Source of the DNA: Aurantiacibacter gangjinensis
GTDB taxonomy: Bacteria; Pseudomonadota; Alphaproteobacteria; Sphingomonadales; Sphingomonadaceae
Length of the DNA stretch: 64,000 nt
Direction of reading: 5' to 3'
NCBI RefSeq assembly: GCF_001886695.1
Contig: NZ_CP018097.1
Location: forward strand, 186,001 to 250,000
Position 1 is the stretch's first letter; every line of letters begins with the position of its first letter. A model generated the notes under the pieces. The model made no database searches. It saw only the letters and a list, made by a program, of their open reading frames with translations, and was not told the origin of the DNA. Both the position numbers and the translations under genes were made by a program. Shown here piece after piece: positions 45,625 to 54,837 of this stretch.

Positions 45625-47370
45625 CTAAAGCTCCTCGACCGCCTCGACCCCCAGAATGCCAAGGCCATTGCGGATAACCTGCCCGATTTGGCTGGCGAGG
45701 AAAAGTCTCGCCGCCGAAAGCTCGGGACTGTGTGCCACGATGATGCGCTTTTGCGGGTCATCATTGCCGAGGTTCCAGAAGGCGTGGAAGGCGGCGGCAA
45801 GATCATAAAGGTAGAAGGCGATGCGATGCGGCTCGCGCGCACGGGCCGCTGCCTCCACCTCGCGGGGGAACTGCGCGGCGGCCTTGATCAGCGTCAGCTC
45901 GTCCTCACCAAGCAGACCCAGATTGGCATCGGACGGCGCGATTTTCTCGTCGGCAGCCTTGCGCAGGATCGAGCTGATTCGCGCATGGGCATACTGCACG
46001 TAGAAAACAGGATTATCCTTGCTCGCTTCCACCACCTTGGCGAAGTCGAAATCCATCTGCGCTTCAGGCTTGCGGGTCAGCATGGTGAAGCGCACCACGT
46101 CCTTGCCCACTTCCTCCACCATGTCGGCGATGGTGACGAAATTGCCCGAGCGTTTGGACATCTTGGCCGGCTCGCCATCGCGCAGCAACTGCACCATTTG
46201 CACCAGCTTTACGTCGAACGGGATCGGCTCGCCCTGCCCTTCCGACAAAGCTGCGACCGCTGCCTTGATCCGCTTAACCGTGCCGGCGTGGTCCGCGCCC
46301 CAGATGTCGATCAGCGCATCGGCCTTGTCGGCCTTTTGCATGTGATAAGCGAGATCGGCGCCGAAATAGGTCCACTTGCCATCGGACTTGCGGATCGGGC
46401 GATCCTGGTCGTCGCCGAATTTGGTCGAGCGGAAGAGCGGTAGCTCCACCGGCTCCCAATCGTCGATGGTCTTGCCCTTGGGCTTTTCCAGCTCGCCATC
46501 ATAGACCAGATCATGTTCGCGCAGCCACGCTTCGGCGGCTTCGGGCTTGCCCGCCGCCTGCAACTCTGCCTCGGACGCGAAGACATCGTGGCTGATGCCG
46601 AGCTTGGCGAGGTCGGAGCGGATCATGTCCATCATCGCGGCAACCGCGCGCTGGCGGAACAGGACGAGCCATTCGCTTTCATCCGCAGCGGCATAGCGGT
46701 CGCCATATTCAGCAGCCAACGCCTTGCCGATGGGAACGAGGTAGTGGCCCGGATACATGCCCTCGGGAATGGCACCAATATCCTCGCCCAGCGCCTCGCG
46801 ATAGCGCAGGTGAACGGAGCGCGCGAGCGTGTCGACCTGGCCGCCCGCGTCGTTGACATAGTATTCGCGCGTCACCTCGTGCCCTGCATGCTCCAGCAGG
46901 CTGGCCAGCGCATCGCCCACCACCGCGCCGCGGCAGTGCCCCATATGCATGGGGCCGGTAGGGTTGGCGGAGACATATTCCACGTTGACCCGCACGCCCT
47001 CGCCCATGGCTGACTTGCCGTAATCGTCGCCCTTGGCGGCGATAGCGGCTAGCTCGTCCAGCCAGCTCTGCGGGGCAAGGCGCAGGTTGATGAAGCCCGG
47101 TCCGGCGATCTCGGCCGAGGTGATCGACGGATCTCGGTCCAGATGCTCGACGATTGTCTCGGCCAGCGCGCGCGGATTGGTCGCGGCGTGCTTGGCCAGC
47201 ACCATGGCGGCATTGGTGGCGAGGTCGCCATGCGAAGGATCGCGCGGCGGCTCCACGCTCACATTGGCGCGGTTGGTATCCGGCGGCAGCGCGCCTTCCA
47301 GCTCCAGCGCGGAAAGCACAGCGTCGATCTTCTCCGCATAGGCGGCATACAGGGTCTTGGTCTGAGACAT
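45625..47370 (-). CDS. argS: Arginyl-tRNA synthetase
   Basis: Class I tRNA synthetase of 581 residues charging tRNA-Arg. The HIGH motif is MHMGHC, in PTGPMHMGHCRGAVVGD (about 133-149), and the KMSKS loop is KMSKRSGNF. An N-terminal additional domain precedes the catalytic core, and the DALR-type anticodon domain ends in LGVEAVEEL. A 195-base gap with a structured element precedes the start at 47370. Confidence 0.97.
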   Translation of the reverse strand: MSQTKTLYAAYAEKIDAVLSALELEGALPPDTNRANVSVEPPRDPSHGDLATNAAMVLAKHAATNPRALAETIVEHLDRDPSITSAEIAGPGFINLRLAPQSWLDELAAIAAKGDDYGKSAMGEGVRVNVEYVSANPTGPMHMGHCRGAVVGDALASLLEHAGHEVTREYYVNDAGGQVDTLARSVHLRYREALGEDIGAIPEGMYPGHYLVPIGKALAAEYGDRYAAADESEWLVLFRQRAVAAMMDMIRSDLAKLGISHDVFASEAELQAAGKPEAAEAWLREHDLVYDGELEKPKGKTIDDWEPVELPLFRSTKFGDDQDRPIRKSDGKWTYFGADLAYHMQKADKADALIDIWGADHAGTVKRIKAAVAALSEGQGEPIPFDVKLVQMVQLLRDGEPAKMSKRSGNFVTIADMVEEVGKDVVRFTMLTRKPEAQMDFDFAKVVEASKDNPVFYVQYAHARISSILRKAADEKIAPSDANLGLLGEDELTLIKAAAQFPREVEAAARAREPHRIAFYLYDLAAAFHAFWNLGNDDPQKRIIVAHSPELSAARLFLASQIGQVIRNGLGILGVEAVEEL

Positions 47371-47420
47371 GGGCGGGCCGTTATAGAAAATTCACCCCCA
47401 GCGAAAGGCTGGCGTGCATC

Positions 47421-47569
47421 CTAGTTTGTGTCGATTTGTGGGCTAGCGCGAGCCGAGAGCGGTGACGGATCGTGACCCGAAGCGCAGCGACCTTTCGGGT
47501 CGTGAGCATCGGAAGTGCGATACGGCGCCGTTCGCAGGCCGTGATAGGCCGCAAAGCAACGTGAACTAG
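47421..47569. repeat. Structured repeat-like element upstream of argS
   Basis: The segment begins CTAGTT and ends AACTAG. GACCCGAA (47473-47480) pairs with TTCGGGTC (47493-47500), with the surrounding CGTGA/TCGTG partly matching. It overlaps the last codons and stop of the lipoprotein gene. It could be a small mobile repeat, a terminator for the lipoprotein gene or part of the argS leader; sequence alone does not decide. Confidence 0.5.
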
Positions 47570-48213
47570 CGGGTTGCGTTGTACTGCAGCTGCTCATCCG
47601 TCAGCTGAAAGCCGATCAACAGCTCGAAGCTGGCACGCGCGATGGCGGCGCGCACGTCGGGTTCGGTCAGCGGATCGATGGCGGCGGACTGGTCGCCCGC
47701 GCGTCGTCGCCGCGTGATGCGTTCGCGAATGTCGGCCGGAATGGTCGCGGCCGCGCGGTCCACATAGGCAGCAGCTGTGCCGCTGCCTTGGGCGCGCGCT
47801 TCACCGGCGGCGAAGTTGACGGTGACCGTACCAATCCGCTTGGCAACGACCGACGAACCGCCGCGCATCACGGTGGAATAGTACGGAATCTCGACGGTGC
47901 GGGCCGATGTCGTATCCATGCGGCTTGCCAGCACGTCGAACGTGGCGGAGGAATAGACCTGGTCGCCGGTATCGTTGCAGGTGGAGCGGACATTGGTGAT
48001 TGCCGCCGTCACGTCGATAGCGTCGGCCGTGCGGGACTCGCCGCGAAACAGCGTCACGTCGCCGGTGTAATCGGGCACGCCGACCGCCGGGCAGACCGAG
48101 CGCAGCGCCTGGATGCCCACACCCTGCTGCACCACCAGGTCGCCTTCCTTACTGCATCCTGCCAGCAACACGGCACCTGCGAGAACGGCAACACTTGCGA
48201 TCTGAGACTTCAT
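47566..48213 (-). CDS. Hypothetical lipoprotein
   Basis: 215 residues from ATG 48213. A signal with lipobox LLAGC (Cys20) is followed by a beta-rich body containing two cysteines (in SVCPAVG and STCNDTG) that could bridge, and a short basic RERITRRRR segment. Function not known. Its gene lies divergently to ispH, and its stop falls within the structured element before argS. Confidence 0.72.
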   Translation of the reverse strand: MKSQIASVAVLAGAVLLAGCSKEGDLVVQQGVGIQALRSVCPAVGVPDYTGDVTLFRGESRTADAIDVTAAITNVRSTCNDTGDQVYSSATFDVLASRMDTTSARTVEIPYYSTVMRGGSSVVAKRIGTVTVNFAAGEARAQGSGTAAAYVDRAAATIPADIRERITRRRRAGDQSAAIDPLTEPDVRAAIARASFELLIGFQLTDEQLQYNATR

Positions 48214-48290
48214 TCCCAATCCTTGTCCAATAAATGCGATGCCCGCCCTAGCTCTTTCACAGGCGTGCCACAACCGCTAGAGACGCGACT

Positions 48291-49265
48291 ATGAACGCCC
48301 CCTTTCAAGCTTCCGACCCTGCCACCGGCAAACTGCCGCTGGCCGTGATGATCGCCGCCCCCCGCGGCTTTTGTGCCGGTGTCGATCGCGCCATCGAGAT
48401 CGTGGAGAAGGCGATCGAGAAATACGGCGCCCCGGTCTATGTGCGCCACGAGATCGTGCACAATCGCTATGTGGTTGACGGACTGAAGGAAAAAGGGGCG
48501 ATCTTCGTCGAAGAGCTGGACGAGGTGCCCGACGACATGCCGGTGGTGTTCAGCGCCCACGGTGTGCCCAAATCCGTGCCTGCCGAGGCGCAGCGGCGCG
48601 AGATGATCTATGTCGATGCCACCTGCCCGCTGGTCAGCAAGGTGCACCGCCAGGCAGAACGCCAGATCGAGAAGGGGCAGCACATCATCTTCATCGGGCA
48701 TGAAGGCCATCCCGAAGTGATCGGCACGATGGGCCAGGTGCCTGACGGCCAGATGACGCTGGTGGAGACGGTGGAAGATGTGGCGACCCTGTCCTTTACC
48801 GCGCACGACAGCCTCTCTTTCCTGACGCAGACCACGCTCTCGGTCGATGACACGGCGGAAATCGTGCAAGCGCTGCAAATGCGCTATCCGCAGATCGTTG
48901 CGCCCAAAGCGGAGGACATCTGCTACGCCACCAGCAACCGGCAGGAAGCGGTCAAGGCGATGGCCCCCAGCTGCGACCTCGTGCTGGTGATCGGCGCGCC
49001 CAACTCCTCCAATTCCTTGCGTCTCGTCGAGGTTGCCGAGCGGCTGGGGACCGATGCGAAACTTATCCAGCGCGCATCCGAGCTCGATCCGGCTTGGCTC
49101 GAAGGCGTGGGCACGCTTGGCCTTACTGCCGGTGCCAGCGCGCCGGAAATCCTCGTGCGTGAGGTCGTCGCCAAACTGGGCGAGTTCCGCGAGGTGAGCG
49201 AAAGCACGGTGAAAACGGCGGACGAAAAAATCATCTTTAAGCTTCCCCGCCAGCTTACGGACTGA
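48291..49265 (+). CDS. ispH: 4-hydroxy-3-methylbut-2-enyl diphosphate reductase IspH
   Basis: Last enzyme of the MEP isoprenoid pathway, an iron-sulfur reductase making IPP and DMAPP. 324 residues. The three cluster cysteines are visible in GFCAGV (Cys28), DATCPLV and [11 protein letters not shown], together with the substrate His/Glu segments EIVHNRYVV and GHEGHPEV. The start [10 protein letters not shown] is a short non-conserved leader. It begins a three-gene run with thrB and rnhA. Confidence 0.97.
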   Translation: MNAPFQASDPATGKLPLAVMIAAPRGFCAGVDRAIEIVEKAIEKYGAPVYVRHEIVHNRYVVDGLKEKGAIFVEELDEVPDDMPVVFSAHGVPKSVPAEAQRREMIYVDATCPLVSKVHRQAERQIEKGQHIIFIGHEGHPEVIGTMGQVPDGQMTLVETVEDVATLSFTAHDSLSFLTQTTLSVDDTAEIVQALQMRYPQIVAPKAEDICYATSNRQEAVKAMAPSCDLVLVIGAPNSSNSLRLVEVAERLGTDAKLIQRASELDPAWLEGVGTLGLTAGASAPEILVREVVAKLGEFREVSESTVKTADEKIIFKLPRQLTD

Positions 49266-49278
49266 CCGGCCAACACCT

Positions 49279-50250
49279 GTGGCCGTCTATACCCAGCTCT
49301 CCGCGAACACGCTCGCGCAACTGATTGCGCAATATGATGTGGGGGCGCTGGTCTTCGCCAAGGGTATTGCCGAAGGGATATCCAATTCCAACTGGCTGGT
49401 GGAAACGACGGGCCGCGCTGGCAAGAGCGCGCGCTTCATCCTGACCATGTACGAACGGCGCATCGCGCTGGACGACCTGCCCTTCTTCCTCGACCTGCTG
49501 GACCATCTCGCCGCGCACGACTGCCCGGTGCCGCGCACCATACACGACCGCGATGGCGCGTCTTACCGGATGCTCGATAGCAAGGCCGTCGCGCTGATCG
49601 AATTTCTGCCCGGCATCTCAGTCGATGAGCCCACACCCGCGCAGGCACGCAATGTCGGCGCAGTGCTGGCCCGCATGCACGAGGCCGCGAAGGGCTTCGG
49701 TAGCACCCGCGCCAACGATCTCGGCCCCGAGGTCAGCGCGCGTGTGCTGGCCGAGTGCGGCGAGGCGGCCCTCTCGCAGATCAACCCGGCGCTCCCCGCG
49801 CTTATCGACCATGCGCAGCGCATTGCAGATGGCTGGCCGATGGGGCTGCCTTCTTCCGTCATCCATTCAGATTTGTTTCCCGACAATGTGCTGATGCTGG
49901 ACGACGAGGTGAGCGGGCTGATCGACTTCTACTTCGCCTGTACCGACGCGATGGCTTACGACCTTGCCGTGACCCATGCGGCATGGGCCTTCTCCGCCGA
50001 CGGCGCCCGTTACTACAGCGATGTCGGGTCGGCGCTGGTGGAAGGATATGAGAGCGTGCGCCCGCTCACAGCCGAGGAACGCTCCGCCATGCCTCTCTTG
50101 GCGCAAGGCGCATCCATGCGCTTCATCTCCAGCCGGGCGTTCGACTGGCTCGACACGCCGGCAGATGCGATGGTTACGCGCAAGGATCCGATGGATTTCG
50201 TCAGGCGACTGGAATTCTATCGCCGACAAGGGCAGACGGCATTCGCATGA
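49279..50250 (+). CDS. thrB: Homoserine kinase (ThrB, APH-fold)
   Basis: Phosphorylates homoserine in threonine synthesis. 323 residues. It is of the aminoglycoside-phosphotransferase-like type used by many proteobacteria: [12 protein letters not shown] holds the catalytic Asp, and [18 protein letters not shown] the metal-binding DFY motif. GTG 49279 follows the ispH stop by 13 bases. The stop overlaps rnhA by four bases. Confidence 0.9.
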   Translation: MAVYTQLSANTLAQLIAQYDVGALVFAKGIAEGISNSNWLVETTGRAGKSARFILTMYERRIALDDLPFFLDLLDHLAAHDCPVPRTIHDRDGASYRMLDSKAVALIEFLPGISVDEPTPAQARNVGAVLARMHEAAKGFGSTRANDLGPEVSARVLAECGEAALSQINPALPALIDHAQRIADGWPMGLPSSVIHSDLFPDNVLMLDDEVSGLIDFYFACTDAMAYDLAVTHAAWAFSADGARYYSDVGSALVEGYESVRPLTAEERSAMPLLAQGASMRFISSRAFDWLDTPADAMVTRKDPMDFVRRLEFYRRQGQTAFA

Positions 50251-50687
50251 AGAAAGTCGACATTTTCACCGACGGTGCCTGCAAGGGCAATCCCGGCCCT
50301 GGCGGCTGGGGGGTGTTGCTGCGCATGGGCAAGCACGAAAAAGAATTGTCCGGCGGCGAGACGGACACAACCAATAACCGCATGGAAATGACGGCGGCGA
50401 TCAAGGCGCTCGGCGCGTTGATCGAGCCGTGCGAGGTCACGCTACATACCGACAGCCGATATCTGATCGACGGCATGACCAAATGGATGGATGGCTGGAA
50501 GAAGCGCGGCTGGATCAATGCCAGTAAGAAACCGGTGCGCAATGCGGACTTGTGGCACGACCTGATAGAGGTCGCCGCGCCGCACACCATCCACTGGGAA
50601 TGGGTGAAAGGCCATTCGGGCCACACAGAAAACGAGCGCGTCGACCGTCTCGCGAGCGATGAGGCCGAGCGCGCCCGCTCAGAATAA
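50247..50687 (+). CDS. rnhA: Ribonuclease HI
   Basis: Degrades RNA in RNA-DNA hybrids. 146 residues, standard length. The DEDD active site is complete: Asp9 in [12 protein letters not shown], Glu in NNRMEMTAA, Asp in [10 protein letters not shown] and Asp in [12 protein letters not shown]. It starts four bases inside thrB (ATGA overlap), a common alphaproteobacterial pair. Confidence 0.97.
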   Translation: MKKVDIFTDGACKGNPGPGGWGVLLRMGKHEKELSGGETDTTNNRMEMTAAIKALGALIEPCEVTLHTDSRYLIDGMTKWMDGWKKRGWINASKKPVRNADLWHDLIEVAAPHTIHWEWVKGHSGHTENERVDRLASDEAERARSE

Positions 50688-50698
50688 CAAAGCCGGAA

Positions 50699-50875
50699 TC
50701 AGCTTTCGTCGACGATTTCGGCACCCGGGCCGTTCTTCTGGATCGACGCAATGGCATCCTTCGCGCCGGACTTGGAGGAATAGCCTTCGGTCGAGAACAT
50801 GATCTCGTTATTGTATTTGAAGCGCACGCGGAACTCGCCTGCCTTGTCCTTATAGATCTGGAAATGGTGGGCCAT
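50699..50875 (-). CDS. DUF1508 (YegP-like) small protein
   Basis: 58 residues from ATG 50875, almost entirely the DUF1508 fold: HFQIYKDKAGEFRVRFKYNNEIMFSTEGYSSKSGAKDAIASI. These small cytosolic proteins have no established function. The frame continues upstream but lacks homology-like content there. It converges on rnhA with an 11-base gap. Confidence 0.9.
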   Translation of the reverse strand: MAHHFQIYKDKAGEFRVRFKYNNEIMFSTEGYSSKSGAKDAIASIQKNGPGAEIVDES

Positions 50876-50932
50876 TTGTGTCGTCTCCCATGGATTGAAC
50901 GACGCGCACCATAACAAATGTCAGTCGCTTGG

Positions 50933-52033
50933 CTAGGCCGTGAACCGCGATGGTGTGTATAGCGCGGCGTCGAGCGGTTCCGTCATTGCATCACGAGGCC
51001 GATCCAGCAGCAATTGCGCGCCCAGCCTTGCAGCAGCGGGCGCGGTCTGGATGCCGTAGCCGCCCTGTCCTGCAAACCAGAACAGGCCGTCCACTTGCGC
51101 ATCGTACCCATACACAGGCAGGCGATCAGGAGAGAAGCTGCGCAGCCCTGCCCATTTGCGCTCGACCGCGTCGATCCGCCAGTCGACGACTTGCTCGAAC
51201 CGGTCGATGGCGAGGGCGACGTCCAGTTCTTCCGGAGCGGCATCGCAAGGCTCGCTCGGTGTTTCGTCATGGGGACTGAGCCAGAGCTTGCCGTTTTCCG
51301 GCTTGAAATAAAAATCGCCGTCGAGACTGAGAGTCAGCGGCAGGTCGGCTGGCGGCTGAGGGGTCGTGCGCAACTGCGCCACGGTGCGGCGGAGGGGCGT
51401 GATACCGATAGGTCTTGCGCCCAGCAGCGACGCGACCTCGTCCGCCCACGCTCCGGCGGCATTTACCACCACGGCAGCGCGAACCTCGCCAGCGCGGCCG
51501 AAATCGAGCCGCCAGCCGTCATTATCTCGCACCGCTTCCCGCAAGCGATGCCGGTTGCGCAGTTCCACGCCCTGCCGCGCACCCTTGCCTAGATAATGCT
51601 GATGCAGCGCTGCGACATCGATATCGGCACAATTCGGCTGGCTGACCGCGAGTTCCCATTCGGGCCTTACTCCGGGCAGCAAGCGCTCCAATGTGGCCCG
51701 GTCCAGCCGGTTCATCGTCACGCCTGACCCGCGATAGCTGTCGAGAAAGGCCTCCAGCTGTTCTTCCTGACCATCGCGCGCAATGTAGAGGCCGCCGCGC
51801 GGCGAAAGGAAGCCGCCCTCGCGCAGATAGTCGCCCGATGCGAGCGTCAGCGGCACCACGTCCGGCCCGCCATAGCATTCCTCGCGAAACGCCGCGCTGC
51901 GTCCCGTTGTGTGATAGCCGGGATGGTCCTCGGCCTCGCACAGCACGACGCGCGCATGGCCTGCCAGTTCGGCAGCGATGCTCGCCCCGGCAATCCCGGC
52001 ACCGATCACGGCAATGTCGAAATTTTGGGTCAT
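50933..52033 (-). CDS. FAD-dependent oxidoreductase of the DAO family
   Basis: 366 residues. The N-terminal dinucleotide motif is VIGAGIAGAS at 9-18, with a downstream TGRSAA loop, a typical position of covalent or tight FAD contacts, and the C-terminal GQGGYGIQTAPA block of glycine/D-amino-acid oxidase-like dehydrogenases. The substrate is not decided: candidates are D-amino acids, glycine or 2-hydroxyglutarate. The start overlaps the hydrolase stop by four bases, so the two are co-expressed. Confidence 0.88.
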   Translation of the reverse strand: MTQNFDIAVIGAGIAGASIAAELAGHARVVLCEAEDHPGYHTTGRSAAFREECYGGPDVVPLTLASGDYLREGGFLSPRGGLYIARDGQEEQLEAFLDSYRGSGVTMNRLDRATLERLLPGVRPEWELAVSQPNCADIDVAALHQHYLGKGARQGVELRNRHRLREAVRDNDGWRLDFGRAGEVRAAVVVNAAGAWADEVASLLGARPIGITPLRRTVAQLRTTPQPPADLPLTLSLDGDFYFKPENGKLWLSPHDETPSEPCDAAPEELDVALAIDRFEQVVDWRIDAVERKWAGLRSFSPDRLPVYGYDAQVDGLFWFAGQGGYGIQTAPAAARLGAQLLLDRPRDAMTEPLDAALYTPSRFTA

Positions 52034-53064
52034 CCCTTGAGACGACGCTCCAGAAAATCGTCGATCGCGGCGAGAGCGCGGTCTCGCACTCCATCTTCCT
52101 CGCGAAGCACCTCGTGGCGCGCTTCCTTGCCGAAAATCAGCGCTTCGACATCAGGCAGGCGCTCGACCATCCGGCGCGTGGCAGCGGGGCCGACGAGCTT
52201 GTCATCATCGGTCGCCACGACGAAGACCGGGATGTCGACACTTTCAGGCACGCCGGGAGCATGGATGCGGCGGATCGAATCCATCGTCGCGCGCACCCAG
52301 CCCCAGCTGCCGGGTCCGAGCTTCAACTCGGGCCGATGCTCGCGCCAATAGCGTTCATCATCATAGCGCGTCGTGTCGTGGGTGAGCAGGTTCTGGCGCA
52401 ACTTGTTCATCGCGATCGGGCTCTCCCCGCTGCCCCATGCCGGACGGCGCGGATCGGCGATGCGGGCCATCAAATGCGCCATGCCGCGACGGATGAAAAG
52501 CGGCACCGCTTCGGGCAAGACGTCCAGCATTGGCGCGGACAGCACCATCGCATCCGGACGCGGCGCCAGGGCTTTCTCGATCACGGCACGCAGCACGAGG
52601 TGCCCGCCCATGGAATGCCCCATCAGCACAAGCGGCCCTTCGCGCCCGGCGGCAAATTCGCTCCACAGTCCGGAGAGGTCGCGCACCCAGTCCATATAGT
52701 CTTCAAGATGGCCCGTGGTGTCATCACGCCCCAGCCGGCCCGATCCCCCCTGCCCGCGCCAGTCTGCCGCCACGACGCGCCAGCCGCGCAGCCGCCAGTG
52801 CTCGAAAGTTTCGAGATATTTCTCATACGCATCGCCGCGCCCTGCCATGAAGAGTATGGAGCCGCGCGCAGCCACATCCGCAGGCGGATCGCCCCAATTA
52901 ATGCGGCGTATCAAATGCCCGTCTTCGGCGCTCCACAATTCCTCCACCGCATCGGCGGGAATGGCCCTGCGATCGAAGTTGTCGGCGATCTGCGTTGCTG
53001 CGTGGTGAATACCGGCCTCCTGCCTTTGGTTACTTTTTAGTAAGCCATGCGCGCTAGCACTCAC
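52030..53064 (-). CDS. Alpha/beta hydrolase (monoglyceride lipase / lysophospholipase-like)
   Basis: Serine hydrolase of about 344 residues. The nucleophile elbow is GHSMGGH, with ADWRGQGGSGR before it and the acid and base in VVATDDDKLVG and EARHEVLRE. These are hallmarks of PldB / monoacylglycerol lipase-like proteins. No in-frame ATG precedes the conserved part; GTG 53064 is the only reasonable start and gives a weakly conserved 30-residue leader. It faces cpaA divergently, 29 bases apart. Confidence 0.82.
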   Translation of the reverse strand: MSASAHGLLKSNQRQEAGIHHAATQIADNFDRRAIPADAVEELWSAEDGHLIRRINWGDPPADVAARGSILFMAGRGDAYEKYLETFEHWRLRGWRVVAADWRGQGGSGRLGRDDTTGHLEDYMDWVRDLSGLWSEFAAGREGPLVLMGHSMGGHLVLRAVIEKALAPRPDAMVLSAPMLDVLPEAVPLFIRRGMAHLMARIADPRRPAWGSGESPIAMNKLRQNLLTHDTTRYDDERYWREHRPELKLGPGSWGWVRATMDSIRRIHAPGVPESVDIPVFVVATDDDKLVGPAATRRMVERLPDVEALIFGKEARHEVLREEDGVRDRALAAIDDFLERRLKG

Positions 53065-53092
53065 AGTCCAAGGGGAACCGGGGACTTATTCC

Positions 53093-53584
53093 GTGCTAGA
53101 CGATCCGTTCAAATATGGCCTGCTCGCCGCATTGGCAATCGCGCTGCTTATCGCCGCGTTTACCGATATTCGCGAGCGCCGCATCGCCAATTGGCTCAAC
53201 CTCGCCATCGCGGCGGGCGCTCCGCTGTTCTGGATTGCCAGCGGGCTGAGCCCGTGGCCTGATATCGCGATCCAGTTCGGCTTTGCTGTGGCGGTGTTCG
53301 CTGTGCTCTCGCTGCTGTTCGCCATGCGCGCCATGGGCGGCGGTGACGTGAAACTGCTCACCGCGCTGGCGCTGTGGGTCGATCCCACGAACTTCATGCG
53401 CCTTGTCATCATGATGGCGCTGATCGGCGGCGTGCTGACGCTGGTCGTGTGGGGATGGCACGCCATTCGCCGCAATCAATACAAGCCGAAAATTCCTTAC
53501 GGCGTGGCCATTGCCGCTGCCGGGCTGTGGATCATCGGCACCGTATACGCACCTGCTTCGGCGATGGCCGGCGCGGTGCAGTGA
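53093..53584 (+). CDS. cpaA: Tad pilus prepilin peptidase CpaA
   Basis: Membrane aspartyl protease that processes Flp prepilins. 163 residues with several hydrophobic helices. The two catalytic aspartates are in FTDIRERRIANW and in GGGDVKLL, the GxGD motif of A24 peptidases. The start is GTG 53093. It opens the Tad locus, but no flp pilin gene precedes it in the window. Confidence 0.92.
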   Translation: MLDDPFKYGLLAALAIALLIAAFTDIRERRIANWLNLAIAAGAPLFWIASGLSPWPDIAIQFGFAVAVFAVLSLLFAMRAMGGGDVKLLTALALWVDPTNFMRLVIMMALIGGVLTLVVWGWHAIRRNQYKPKIPYGVAIAAAGLWIIGTVYAPASAMAGAVQ

Positions 53585-53659
53585 ACCTGATTTTAACCAA
53601 TTCCGGCGTAACCACCGGAAACCTTAACGCAAGGACCATTTAAGGGGGCTTGACGCACC

Positions 53660-54769
53660 ATGGACAAGAAGAAACTTATTCTGCTGGTAGGAGCGCTGAT
53701 CATCGCGGTCGGTACGGCTTTTGCTGCGCGGACCATGTTCGCCGGTGCTGCTGCACCACAGGCCGAGGCTGCTGCCGAGGTCGAACCCACGGGCCCCAAA
53801 GTGCTCGTCGCCAAGCGCGGCCTGCCGGTCGGCACGATCATCACCGCTGATGCCGTGTCCTACCAGCTCTGGCCGCAGGAACTGGTGCAGGATGCCTACT
53901 TCATCGACGGCGAAGCCGACATGGAGCAGCTCCTGGGTACGGTTGTCCGCCATCCGATTACGGCCGGTGAGCCTGTAACGCAGGGTTCGCTCGTATCGCC
54001 GGGCGATCGAGGCTTCCTGGCTGCAGCGCTTGGCCCGGGCATGCGTGCCGTTACCGTTCCGGTGTCCGCACGTACCGGTGTCGCAGGCTTTGTCTTCCCG
54101 GGTGACCGTGTGGACATGGTGCTGACGCAGACCGTGCAGGGCGATGAAGGCCTCAGCATGCAGACGTCGGAAACCATTCTCACCAACCTGCGCGTTCTGG
54201 CGACCGACCAGTCGACCGAAACCACCACCGACGAGAACGGCCGCACCGTGGTGCGCGCCTTCCGCACGGTGACGATGGAAGTGACCCCGCGTATCGCCGA
54301 ACGTATCACCGTCGCCCAGACGATCGGTACGATCAGCCTGACGCTGCGCTCCATCGCCGACAACCAGGCCGAACTCGATCGCGCAATCGCCGCTGGCGAG
54401 ATCGACCTGCCCGACGATGCCTCGCCCGAAGAGGAAGAGGAACTGCTGCGCACGGCCATGTCGCGTCCAGGTGTGGGTTCGCCCTCCTTCCAGACCGGCG
54501 GTGACGTGTCGCGCTTCCAGCCCCGCTCGATCCCGATGCGTGGCAGCAACAAGGACGATGAAGGTCCGCGTCGCGATGCAACGCCGCAGATGACGCCGGG
54601 CGTGGCAGCCAATGCCGCTCCCAGTGGTCCGACGGTCCGCGTGACCCGTGGGCAGACCACCGTGGTCACACCTGTGGGACAGGGGGCAGGCCGTCTGCTC
54701 GATCGCCAGAGCTCCGCAACCGGCGAAGGTGGCCGTGTGGGCAACCTTGGCATGGGCACGATCCGGTGA
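53660..54769 (+). CDS. cpaB: Tad pilus assembly protein CpaB
   Basis: 369 residues. One N-terminal helix (about 7-25, LVGALIIAVGTAFAARTMF) is followed by a SAF domain (about 46-115, LVAKRGLPVGTIITADAV) and the RcpC/CpaB body (FPGDRVDMVLTQ). It ends in a Gly/Arg/Thr-rich tail. CpaB is an accessory periplasmic protein tied to the secretin. AAGGGGG lies upstream of the ATG. Confidence 0.92.
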   Translation: MDKKKLILLVGALIIAVGTAFAARTMFAGAAAPQAEAAAEVEPTGPKVLVAKRGLPVGTIITADAVSYQLWPQELVQDAYFIDGEADMEQLLGTVVRHPITAGEPVTQGSLVSPGDRGFLAAALGPGMRAVTVPVSARTGVAGFVFPGDRVDMVLTQTVQGDEGLSMQTSETILTNLRVLATDQSTETTTDENGRTVVRAFRTVTMEVTPRIAERITVAQTIGTISLTLRSIADNQAELDRAIAAGEIDLPDDASPEEEEELLRTAMSRPGVGSPSFQTGGDVSRFQPRSIPMRGSNKDDEGPRRDATPQMTPGVAANAAPSGPTVRVTRGQTTVVTPVGQGAGRLLDRQSSATGEGGRVGNLGMGTIR

Positions 54770-54837
54770 TCGCGATGACTATCCAGGAAAAACAGAAAAC
54801 TTCGCCTGAACTTGCGAAAACTTCGAGGGGCAAAACC

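Noticed and set aside
47371-47565. tRNA or small RNA gene before argS
   Set aside because: The segment does not fold into a cloverleaf and lacks T-loop consensus; it is better called a structured repeat-like element.
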